Assembly: GCF_014196335.1 (NCBI RefSeq)
Contig: NZ_JACIDM010000002.1
Span: 1,112,522-1,176,521, forward strand
From: Brevundimonas lenta
GTDB taxonomy: Bacteria; Pseudomonadota; Alphaproteobacteria; Caulobacterales; Caulobacteraceae
Length of the DNA stretch: 64,000 nucleotides
Direction: 5' to 3'
The translations under genes were made by a program, and so were the position numbers. This document shows positions 51,948 to 59,566 of the stretch, in pieces (position 1 is the first letter of the stretch; each line of letters opens with the position of its first letter). The notes beneath the pieces are model-generated. The model saw only the letters and a list, made by a program, of their open reading frames with translations. It had not been told where the DNA came from and did no database searches.

Positions 51948-54863
51948 ATGGCTCACGCCTCCGACACCCCCTCTGGCCGCGACTACCGCGAGACCGTCTT
52001 CCTCCCGGAGACGCCCTTCCCCATGCGCGGCGGCCTGCCCCAGAAGGAACCCCTGATCCTCGAACAGTGGGGCGACCTCTACGCCACCCTGCGCGCCGAA
52101 CGGCAGTCGCAGAACGCCCCGCTCTACGTCCTCCACGACGGCCCGCCCTACGCCAACGGCGACATCCACATCGGCCACGCCCTGAACAAGACGCTGAAGG
52201 ACTTCGTCGTCCGCTCGCGCTTCCTGCTCGGCTACGACGTCGACTACGTCCCCGGCTGGGACTGCCACGGCCTGCCGATCGAGTGGAAGATCGAGGAACG
52301 CTACCGCGCCCAGGGCAAGCGCAAGGACGAGGTCTCCAAGGCCGAGTTCCGCCAGGCCTGCCGCGAATACGCCGCCGGCTGGATCGACGTGCAGCGCGAA
52401 CAGTTCAAACGCCTCGGCGTCACCGGCGACTGGGACCAGCGCTACGCCACGATGGACTTCACCACCGAGGCCGCGATCGTCCGCGAGTTCCACAAGTTCA
52501 AGACCTCCGGCCAGCTCTACCGCGGCTCCAAGCCCGTCATGTGGTCGCCGGTCGAACGCACCGCCCTGGCCGACGCCGAGATCGAGTACCACGATCACGT
52601 CAGCCCGATGATCTGGGTCAAATTCCCGGTCACCGGCGCCACCGACGACCATCCCGACGACCTGCTCTCCTTCCGCCACTCGACCCCGTCGATCGTCATC
52701 TGGACCACCACGCCGTGGACCATCCCCGCCAACCGCGCCATCTCCTACGGCCCGGAAATCGCCTACGGCCTCTATGAGGTGACGGCGATGGAGGAAGGCC
52801 TCGAGTTCGAGCCCTGGGCCAAACCGGGCGACCGCCTGATCCTCGCCGACAAGCTGGCCGAGGACGTCTTCAAGGCCGCGAAGATCGCCGCCTGGAACCG
52901 CGTCGACGACATGAACCCGTCGGGCCTCGAGTGCGCCCACCCGCTGGCCTCGCTCTCGCCCGGCTACGGCTTCTCCGTGCCCCTGCTCGCCGGCGACCAC
53001 GTCACCGACGACGCCGGCGCCGGCTTCGTGCACACGGCGCCGGGCCACGGCGCCGACGACTTCGAGGTCTGGAAGGCCCACGGCCATCACGAGGTGCCGG
53101 ACACCGTCGATCCCGACGGCGCCTACTACGACCACGTCCCGCTCTTCGCCGGCCTCAAGGTCATCGAGACCGAGGGCAAGAAGACCGGCAAGTTCGGCCC
53201 CGCCAACAGCGCCGTGACCGAGAAGCTGATCGAGGCCGGCAACCTGCTGGCCCGCGGCCGCACCGAGCACTCCTACCCGCACAGCTGGCGCTCCAAGGCC
53301 CCGGTCATCTTCCGCAACACGCCGCAATGGTTCATCCGCATGGATGCGCCGCTCGACGACGACGGCACCCTGCGCGAACGGGCCCTGGCCTCGATCGACG
53401 AAACCGCCTTCCACCCGGCCGCCGGCAAGAACCGCATCCGCTCGATGGTCGAGTCGCGTCCCGACTGGCTCATCAGCCGCCAGCGCGCCTGGGGCACGCC
53501 CCTCGCCATGTTCGTCGATAAACAGACCGGCCAGCCCCTGATCGACGCCGAGGTCGACGCCCGCATCACCGCGGCCATCGCCGAGGGCGGCGCCGACGCC
53601 TGGTTCACGCGCCCCGACGCCGACTTCCTCGGCACGCACGACACCGATCGCTACGAGAAGATCGAGGACATCCTCGACGTCTGGTTCGACTCCGGCTGCA
53701 CCCACGCCTTCACCCTTGAACCGCGCGATCCGGCCCACGGCTACAAGGGCGACCGCCCCTCGCACTGGCCCGCCGACCTCTACCTGGAAGGCTCCGACCA
53801 GCACCGCGGCTGGTTCCAGTCCAACCTGCTCGAAGGCTCCGGCACCCGCGGCCGCGCCCCCTACGACGCCGTCCTCACCCATGGGTTCACCCAGGATGAG
53901 AACGGGGAAAAGATGTCCAAGTCCAAGGGCAACACCACCGATCCGGCTGTCGTCATCAAGGAGTCGGGCGCCGACATCCTGCGCCTCTGGGTCGCTCTGG
54001 TGGACTACGCCGAGGATCAGCGCATCGGTAAGCAGATCCTCCAGACCACCGTCGACGCCTATCGCAAGCTGCGGAACACCGTCCGCTACCTGCTGGGCGC
54101 CGTCGCCGGCTTCGACGAGGCCGAACGCCTGCCGTACGACCAGATGCCGCCGCTGGAGAAATTCATCCTCCACCGCCTGCACGAGCTCGATGGCCAGGTC
54201 CGCGAGGCCTACGCTGACTACCGCTTCCAGGACGTCGTCCGCCCGGTGCTCGAGTTTTGCTCGGGCGACCTGTCGGCCCTCTATTTCGACGTCCGCAAGG
54301 ACAGCCTCTACTGCGACCGCCCCGACTCGATCCGCCGCCGCGCCGCCCGCACGGTGATGGACGAGGTCTTCATGCGACTCACCGCCTGGCTCGCCCCGCT
54401 GACGCCCTTCACCATGGAAGAAGCCTGGGTCACCCGCTTCCCCGACGCCGGCACCAACTGCGCCCGCGTCATCCCGGCGACGCCGGACGAGTGGCTGAAC
54501 CCGGCTGAGGCCGAACGCTGGGCCGGCATCCAGACCGTGCTCGAGGTCGTCAACGAAGCGCTGGAAGCCGCCCGCCGCGACAAGATCATCGGCGGGGCGC
54601 TGGACGCCTGGCCGGTCGTCACGGGTCCGGCCGAAGCCTTCGCCCCCTTCGACGGCCTCGACGCCGCCGAGATCTTCCGCACCTCGGGCGCCGAGCTGAA
54701 GACCGGCGGCGACGCCGTCTCGGTCGTGGTCGGCCTGGCCGAGTATCCGAAATGCGCCCGCTCCTGGCGGCGCGTGCCGGACGTCGGCTCCGACGCCGCC
54801 TATCCCGAGCTCAGCGCCCGCGACGCCGACGCCGTCCGCTTCTGGGACGCCGCCCGGGCATGA
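51948..54863 (+). CDS. ileS: Isoleucyl-tRNA synthetase
   Basis: A 971-residue class Ia synthetase charging tRNA-Ile. 'HIGHALNKTLKDF' and 'KMSKSKGN' are the ATP-binding signatures; 'GWDCHGLPIE' and the CP1 editing domain ('WTTTPWTIPANRA', 'VHTAPGHGADDF') are present. The C terminus lacks the zinc-cysteine finger of some bacterial forms, as usual in this class of organism. ATG at 51948; the 158-bp leader has no T-box. Confidence 0.97.
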   Translation: MAHASDTPSGRDYRETVFLPETPFPMRGGLPQKEPLILEQWGDLYATLRAERQSQNAPLYVLHDGPPYANGDIHIGHALNKTLKDFVVRSRFLLGYDVDYVPGWDCHGLPIEWKIEERYRAQGKRKDEVSKAEFRQACREYAAGWIDVQREQFKRLGVTGDWDQRYATMDFTTEAAIVREFHKFKTSGQLYRGSKPVMWSPVERTALADAEIEYHDHVSPMIWVKFPVTGATDDHPDDLLSFRHSTPSIVIWTTTPWTIPANRAISYGPEIAYGLYEVTAMEEGLEFEPWAKPGDRLILADKLAEDVFKAAKIAAWNRVDDMNPSGLECAHPLASLSPGYGFSVPLLAGDHVTDDAGAGFVHTAPGHGADDFEVWKAHGHHEVPDTVDPDGAYYDHVPLFAGLKVIETEGKKTGKFGPANSAVTEKLIEAGNLLARGRTEHSYPHSWRSKAPVIFRNTPQWFIRMDAPLDDDGTLRERALASIDETAFHPAAGKNRIRSMVESRPDWLISRQRAWGTPLAMFVDKQTGQPLIDAEVDARITAAIAEGGADAWFTRPDADFLGTHDTDRYEKIEDILDVWFDSGCTHAFTLEPRDPAHGYKGDRPSHWPADLYLEGSDQHRGWFQSNLLEGSGTRGRAPYDAVLTHGFTQDENGEKMSKSKGNTTDPAVVIKESGADILRLWVALVDYAEDQRIGKQILQTTVDAYRKLRNTVRYLLGAVAGFDEAERLPYDQMPPLEKFILHRLHELDGQVREAYADYRFQDVVRPVLEFCSGDLSALYFDVRKDSLYCDRPDSIRRRAARTVMDEVFMRLTAWLAPLTPFTMEEAWVTRFPDAGTNCARVIPATPDEWLNPAEAERWAGIQTVLEVVNEALEAARRDKIIGGALDAWPVVTGPAEAFAPFDGLDAAEIFRTSGAELKTGGDAVSVVVGLAEYPKCARSWRRVPDVGSDAAYPELSARDADAVRFWDAARA

Positions 54864-54893
54864 AAAAAGCCCCGCCGGCGAAACCGGCGGGGC
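54863..54893 (-). terminator. Intrinsic terminator for the M56 peptidase gene
   Basis: Stem GCCCCGCCGG/CCGGCGGGGC (54869-54878 and 54884-54893) with a 5-base loop. Read on the minus strand it is followed by TTTTTT, the run of A on the plus strand right after the ileS stop. On the plus strand there is no T-tract, so it serves the minus-strand gene ending at 54907. Confidence 0.8.
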
Positions 54894-54906
54894 GTAGTTC
54901 CCAGGC

Positions 54907-56550
54907 TTAAAGTTGGCCTTCGGACCGGGCCCTTAGTTGTCGGGCCTGGGCCTCCAGCTGGTCGGCCTGCCCCGGCAGGCGCCGGGACAGGGCCTGCAGT
55001 TCCGCGTCGGTGACGTCATCGCCCCGTTCGCGAGCTCTCTCGATCTGGCGGGCGCGGTAGGCCGGATCCTGCAGCCGCACCGCCTCGGCGCGCATCTGCT
55101 GCGCCCCGGCGACCATCTGGTCCGCGCCCCGGGCCATCTCGACCCGGGCGTTGGCCATCTCCCGCACGGCCTGCTGCCGCGCGATCCGGGCCTGCTCCCG
55201 GGCCCGATCCGCCTCGGCGCGAGCGGCCTGCGCCCGGACCTGGGCGTCGGCCGCCTGGGCCCTGGCCGCGACACGGGCCGCAGCGGCTTCCTCGCGGGCG
55301 GCAGCGGCCTCGATCCGGGCCTGCGCCGCCACGGCGCGGGCCTCGGCCGCGATCCGGCGGCCTTCCGCGGCGTCCATTCCGCTCACATAGAACGTCCGAT
55401 GGACCTCGGGAGCCTCTGGCGCTTCCGGAGCCTCGGGAGCCTCCAGAGCCTGCGGCGGCTCGGGCGCCTCGGGCGCTTCCGGAGCCCAGGCGGGCGGAGC
55501 CGGCGGAGCGGGCGGCGCTTCCGGCGCGAACGCCGTCACGGGCGAAGGCGGGGCCGGCGGCGCAGCCGGAGCCGGCGCTTCCAGATCCTGCAGACGCGGC
55601 GCCAGCTCGATCGCCGCCAACGGCGTGGCGATGGCGATCAGTCCGCCGACAGTGAGGGCCATGACCAGCGGCCGTGACGCGTTCGAACGAGGGCTCTTCA
55701 TGATGCGGGTAATCCTTCTTGCGAGATTTTTGGCGGGACCGGCGATGCCGACGGCGGCGGGATTGCCGTAGCCGGCGGCCAGATTGACGAGAGTGCGGGC
55801 GTAGGTCGGCGGATCGACCTCCCGAAGCGCCGCCGCATCGGCGGCGTCCTCGGTTCGGGCGATCAGGGCCGCATGCAGCGCCCAGACGAGCGGATTGAAC
55901 CAGAACAGGGCCAGAGCGACGCGGGACAGACCCAGGAACAGCCAGTCGCGACGTCGGACGTGGGCCAGCTCATGCGCCAGCACCGGCCGGGCCGCCTCGG
56001 GCCGCAACAGGCACGCCTCATCGATCAGCACCACGCCGGGAGGCAGGCCCCAGCTCAGGGGCGACGAGATCGAGGTCGAGGACACCAGGCGCGGACGCCG
56101 CGACGGCGCGAGGCGCTCCAGCGCCGAGGTCCACGCCAGAGCCGTCACGGGACGCCCGCTCCGGGTCCACCGCCGCAACATCCAGACGCCGTAGGCGAAC
56201 CGCCCCAGCACGACCAGGACGCCGATGCTCCAGACCCATGCGGCGATCGCCGTCGCCGACGGCGTCAGGATCGAGGTCGAGACCGATACGCCGGCCACCG
56301 GTCCCAGATCGCCGGCCCAGAGAGCCGCGTCATTCACCGCGACGATCGCCGGCTCCGCCGGGAGCAGATTCATCGTCAGCGCAGGACCGAACGCCATGAA
56401 CAGGGGCAGCGCGACCAGAATGCAAACCGCGGTGCGCAGGACATCGACCCGCTCACGCGCCGATCGGAACACCGGAAGCGCCGCCACTAGAAGCGCGCCT
56501 CCCGCAACCAATCCGGATTTGACCAGAAGGGACAGAATGAGAGCGGCCAT
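54907..56550 (-). CDS. BlaR1/M56-family membrane metallopeptidase
   Basis: A 547-residue protein. Four membrane helices surround a cytoplasmic zinc peptidase domain with the HExxH motif 'AHELAHVRRRD' (His193-His197). Unlike BlaR1, there is no penicillin-binding sensor domain; after the last helix comes a Pro-Ala-Glu repeat region ('PEAPEAPEAPEV') and a long Ala/Arg/Glu-rich helix of about 110 residues facing the periplasm or outside. The likely role is to cleave the BlaI-type repressor encoded directly upstream when a signal arrives. ATG 56550 has GGAG 8 bases upstream; a TTG at 56556 is an alternative overlapping the repressor stop. Confidence 0.88.
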   Translation of the reverse strand: MAALILSLLVKSGLVAGGALLVAALPVFRSARERVDVLRTAVCILVALPLFMAFGPALTMNLLPAEPAIVAVNDAALWAGDLGPVAGVSVSTSILTPSATAIAAWVWSIGVLVVLGRFAYGVWMLRRWTRSGRPVTALAWTSALERLAPSRRPRLVSSTSISSPLSWGLPPGVVLIDEACLLRPEAARPVLAHELAHVRRRDWLFLGLSRVALALFWFNPLVWALHAALIARTEDAADAAALREVDPPTYARTLVNLAAGYGNPAAVGIAGPAKNLARRITRIMKSPRSNASRPLVMALTVGGLIAIATPLAAIELAPRLQDLEAPAPAAPPAPPSPVTAFAPEAPPAPPAPPAWAPEAPEAPEPPQALEAPEAPEAPEAPEVHRTFYVSGMDAAEGRRIAAEARAVAAQARIEAAAAREEAAAARVAARAQAADAQVRAQAARAEADRAREQARIARQQAVREMANARVEMARGADQMVAGAQQMRAEAVRLQDPAYRARQIERARERGDDVTDAELQALSRRLPGQADQLEAQARQLRARSEGQL

Positions 56551-56552
56551 GC

Positions 56553-56921
56553 TCAACGCTCCCTCGCCTGATCGATCGCCCGCTGCAGGGCGTCGATCTC
56601 TTCTGGCTTCAACTGCTGCGTCAGGCCCAGCAGAGCGGTCGCCGCGGTCGCGGGAGAGCCGGCGAAGAACGTATCGACCAGACGGCGCAAAGCACCGGTG
56701 GCCAACGCTTCCGGCCGCGGCACGGGTCGATAGACATTGCCGCCCTCATCCGACCGGCGGCTCACAAGCCGCTTGGCTTCCAGACGGGTCAGCAGGGTGC
56801 GGACGGCAGAGTCGCTCAGGGGGTCGACAAGCGCCGCGCGGACAGCGCCGGTCGTGCCTTCCTCGATCCGGCACAGGACCTCGAACACCTCGCGTTCGCG
56901 TCTGGGCAATGTCTCGATCAT
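56553..56921 (-). CDS. BlaI/MecI/CopY-family transcriptional repressor
   Basis: A 122-residue winged-helix repressor: 'PRREREVFEVLCRIEEGTTG' start, recognition region 'SDSAVRTLLTRLEAKRLVSR', wing 'GNVYRPVP', and a C-terminal dimerisation segment 'LRRLVDTFFAGSPATAATALL'. BlaI proteins bind TACA-N-TGTA dyads and are inactivated by cleavage by their M56 partner, here the next gene in the operon. Two matching dyads lie right upstream of its start, so autoregulation is strongly indicated. Confidence 0.92.
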   Translation of the reverse strand: MIETLPRREREVFEVLCRIEEGTTGAVRAALVDPLSDSAVRTLLTRLEAKRLVSRRSDEGGNVYRPVPRPEALATGALRRLVDTFFAGSPATAATALLGLTQQLKPEEIDALQRAIDQARER

Positions 56922-56937
56922 GGCGCCGATCCGTCCG

Positions 56938-56963
56938 CTACATTTGTAGCGCTACACTTGTAG
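56938..56963. promoter_or_regulatory. Twin BlaI-type operator
   Basis: Two tandem 12-bp dyads, CTACATTTGTAG (56938-56949) and CTACACTTGTAG (56952-56963), spaced 14 bp centre to centre, 17 bp upstream of the repressor start. Both contain the TACA...TGTA core that BlaI/MecI dimers recognise. The sites also lie about 95 bp before the divergent his regulator gene at 57057. Confidence 0.85.
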
Positions 56964-57056
56964 CGGATTGCGTCCGGATTGAGGCGCGTGGGTGAACTCG
57001 GCGTAAGGCGTGGCCAACCTATTGCGCGGTCCATTGTAACAGCATAGTGGAACGCC

Positions 57057-57368
57057 ATGACCGGACCTCTCCCCCGCAACGCCGCCGCCCATGGCCTCAG
57101 CCGCGTCGCCCTCTACGACGCCCTGCTGTCCCTCAAGACGCGCGAGGAGGTCGACGCCTTTCTGGCCGACCTCTGCACCCCGGCCGAGGTTCGCGCCTTC
57201 GCGGAGCGCTGGGAGGTCGCCCGCCTGCTGGACGCCGGCGGCAAGTCATATCGCGAAATCGCGGCGGAGGCCCAGGCCAGCCCGACCACCGTCGTTCGCG
57301 TTGCGCGCTTTCTGAAAGAGATGCCGCACCAGGGATATCGCCTCGTGCTGGACCGCCTGAAAGGCTGA
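57057..57368 (+). CDS. TrpR-like regulator of the YerC/YecD family, head of the his operon
   Basis: A 103-residue all-helical protein of the TrpR superfamily: helix-turn-helix 'GGKSYREIAAEAQASPTTVV' and the preceding 'CTPAEVRAFAERWEVARLLD'. The family occurs in Firmicutes and some Gammaproteobacteria next to histidine genes and has been predicted to be the histidine-responsive repressor (HisR). Here it is the first gene of the his operon with only 9 bp to hisG, so local control by histidine is likely. The 56 bp upstream include an imperfect dyad, CCATTGTAAC/AGCATAGTGG, that might be its operator. Confidence 0.85.
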   Translation: MTGPLPRNAAAHGLSRVALYDALLSLKTREEVDAFLADLCTPAEVRAFAERWEVARLLDAGGKSYREIAAEAQASPTTVVRVARFLKEMPHQGYRLVLDRLKG

Positions 57369-57377
57369 GTTGAAACA

Positions 57378-58259
57378 ATGAGTACTGTTCAGGGGCGGCT
57401 GCGTATCGCCATCCAGAAGTCCGGTCGCCTCGCCGAACGCAGCCTCGATCTGGTGCGTGACGCCGGGCTGCGCGTGGTCAAGGGTAACAACGACCTTCTG
57501 TACCGCGTCGAGAACTATCCGATCGACCTGCTGCGGGTCCGCGACGACGACATTCCGACCTTTGTCGCGGACGGAGTCTGCGATCTCGGCATCGTCGGAG
57601 AGAATGTCCTGGAGGAAGGCCGCAATGGCGGACCGGTCGCCGAGGTGCTGATGCCGTTGAGCTTCGGCCGCTGCACCCTGAAGATCGCCGTCCCGCCGAC
57701 GCTGGACTACGACGGCCCCCGCTCGCTGGAAGGACGGCGCATCGCCACCTCCTATCCACGGGTCCTGCGCAGGTATCTCGACGACCACGGCGTCAAGGCC
57801 GACATCATCACCATGCGCGGAGCCGTTGAAGTCGCACCGCGCCTGAAGCTTGCCCACGCCATTTGCGATCTCGTATCGACCGGAGCCACGCTGGAGGCCA
57901 ATGGCCTCGCGGCAAGAGAGACGGTGTTGGATTCCCAGGCCGTGCTGATCCGCTCTCCGGTCGCGCCGGAGCCCGCGCTGGCCGAACTGCTCGACAGCAT
58001 CGTCGAACGGATGGCCGGCGTGGTCGCCTCGCAAGGGGCCAAATATGTGATGCTGAACGCCCCGCGGTCGGCGCTGGAACAGATCACAGCGATCCTGCCC
58101 GGCGCAGGTGCCCCCACAGTCATGCCCCTGTCCGGACGGGACGACGCCGTCGCCGTCCACGCGGTCTGCCAGGAGGCCGTGTTCTGGGAAACCCTCGAAC
58201 GGCTCAAGGCGGTCGGCGCCTCGGCCATTCTGGTCCTCCCTATTGAAAAGATGATGTGA
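57378..58259 (+). CDS. hisG: ATP phosphoribosyltransferase, long (ACT-domain) form
   Basis: A 293-residue HisG. It opens 'LRIAIQKSGRLAERSLDLVR' and has the PRPP-site segment 'GLAARETVLDSQAV' preceded by 'CDLVSTGATLEANGL'. The extra C-terminal 75 residues form the histidine-binding regulatory domain ('AVHAVCQEAVFWETLERLKA'). This is the long E. coli/Xanthomonas form; many Alphaproteobacteria use the short form with HisZ. It makes the first committed step of histidine synthesis. The stop overlaps hisD (TGATG). Confidence 0.95.
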   Translation: MSTVQGRLRIAIQKSGRLAERSLDLVRDAGLRVVKGNNDLLYRVENYPIDLLRVRDDDIPTFVADGVCDLGIVGENVLEEGRNGGPVAEVLMPLSFGRCTLKIAVPPTLDYDGPRSLEGRRIATSYPRVLRRYLDDHGVKADIITMRGAVEVAPRLKLAHAICDLVSTGATLEANGLAARETVLDSQAVLIRSPVAPEPALAELLDSIVERMAGVVASQGAKYVMLNAPRSALEQITAILPGAGAPTVMPLSGRDDAVAVHAVCQEAVFWETLERLKAVGASAILVLPIEKMM

Positions 58260-59566
58260 TGCAGCGGATCGATTGGTCTTCGCTTGACCCCGCAGGCCGC
58301 AAGGCCGCCCTCGCCCGCCCGGCTCGTCGAAGCGATCCCCTGGTCACAGACGGCGTGCGCACCATCTTCGAGGACATCCAGGCTCGCGGCGGCGCTGCCG
58401 TCGTGGAGTGGAGCCTGAAGCTGGACGGCGCTCCGCCTCGGCGCATCGCTATCACTGCTGAAAGTGAAGCCGCCGCTCGAGCCGCCCTCCCCCCGGCGGC
58501 GACCCGGGCGCTGAGGATCGCCGCGGAGAACGTCCGGATCTTCCACGAGGCGACGCGGCCGGCGGACTCGCCGTTCATTGAAACCACCCTTGGCGTGCGA
58601 TCGCGACTGGCGTGGCGACCGCTGGCGTCTGCCGGCCTCTACGTCCCGGGCGGCACGGCGCCGCTCTTTTCCTCATTGCTGATGTTGGCGATCCCCGCGG
58701 CAGTGGCCGGCGTGTCGCGACGCATCGCAGTCACCCCGCCCTCAAAGGATGGCGAGCCGCATCCCGCAATGATCGTCGCCGCCGCGGAAGCCGGCCTGGA
58801 CGCGCTGTGGCTGATCGGCGGAGCGCAGGCCATCGCCGCGCTGACGTTCGGCGCCGCATTCGACGATGGCGAGATTGAACCGGTCGACAAGCTGTTCGGT
58901 CCTGGGAACGCATGGGTGGCCGAAGCCAAGCGACAGGCAACGGCGATCCCCGGCGGGCCGGCGGTCGATATGCCGGCGGGCCCGTCAGAGCTTCTGATCA
59001 TCGCAGACCGCGACGCCGATCCCGAGATCGTTGCGGCTGATCTACTGAGCCAGGCTGAACACGACAGCGACGCGCAGGTCCTTCTCGTCTCTGAAAGCCG
59101 CGGGCTCATCGACGCTACATTGACGGAGATCGAGCAGCAGCTGGAAACCCTGCCGCGCGCAGACATCGCCAGGGTCTCGCTCGCCGAAGGGCGGGCCATC
59201 CGCGTGCGCGACGTGACCGAGGCCTGCGAGATCGCCAACCTCTATGGTCCCGAGCATCTGGCGGTTCAGGCGCTTGACGCCGACCGACTGGTCGAACGGA
59301 TCACCGCTGCCGGCGCAGTCTTCGTAGGGCCATGGGCCGCCGAGACGCTGGGCGATTACGCGGCGGGGCCCAGCCACGTCTTGCCCACCGATGGCGCGGC
59401 GCGGAGCACCGGCGGCGTCACCACAGCCAGCTTCATGACCTCGATGTCGATCCAGACCGTCACCGAAGCGGGCGCCGCCGCGCTCTCTCCGGTCGCTGCG
59501 AGGCTGGCCAGAATGGAAGGGCTGGAGGCGCACGCGCGGGCCGCGGAACTGAGGGGCGGCCGGTGA
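58259..59566 (+). CDS. hisD: Histidinol dehydrogenase
   Basis: A 435-residue HisD catalysing the last two steps of histidine synthesis. Key blocks: 'YVPGGTAPLFSSLLMLAIPA', 'LIGGAQAIAALTFGA', 'DKLFGPGNAWVAEAKRQ', 'DMPAGPSELLIIADRDADPE', 'LYGPEHLAVQ', 'AAGPSHVLPTDGAARSTGGV'. Zinc and catalytic Glu/His residues are in place. ATG 58259 overlaps the hisG stop by 1 bp; the stop overlaps the next gene's GTG by 4 bp. Confidence 0.96.
   Translation: MQRIDWSSLDPAGRKAALARPARRSDPLVTDGVRTIFEDIQARGGAAVVEWSLKLDGAPPRRIAITAESEAAARAALPPAATRALRIAAENVRIFHEATRPADSPFIETTLGVRSRLAWRPLASAGLYVPGGTAPLFSSLLMLAIPAAVAGVSRRIAVTPPSKDGEPHPAMIVAAAEAGLDALWLIGGAQAIAALTFGAAFDDGEIEPVDKLFGPGNAWVAEAKRQATAIPGGPAVDMPAGPSELLIIADRDADPEIVAADLLSQAEHDSDAQVLLVSESRGLIDATLTEIEQQLETLPRADIARVSLAEGRAIRVRDVTEACEIANLYGPEHLAVQALDADRLVERITAAGAVFVGPWAAETLGDYAAGPSHVLPTDGAARSTGGVTTASFMTSMSIQTVTEAGAAALSPVAARLARMEGLEAHARAAELRGGR

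Noticed and set aside
54863..54893. Terminator of ileS
   Set aside because: The hairpin is real but its T-tract is on the minus strand, so it is assigned to the convergent M56 gene rather than to ileS.
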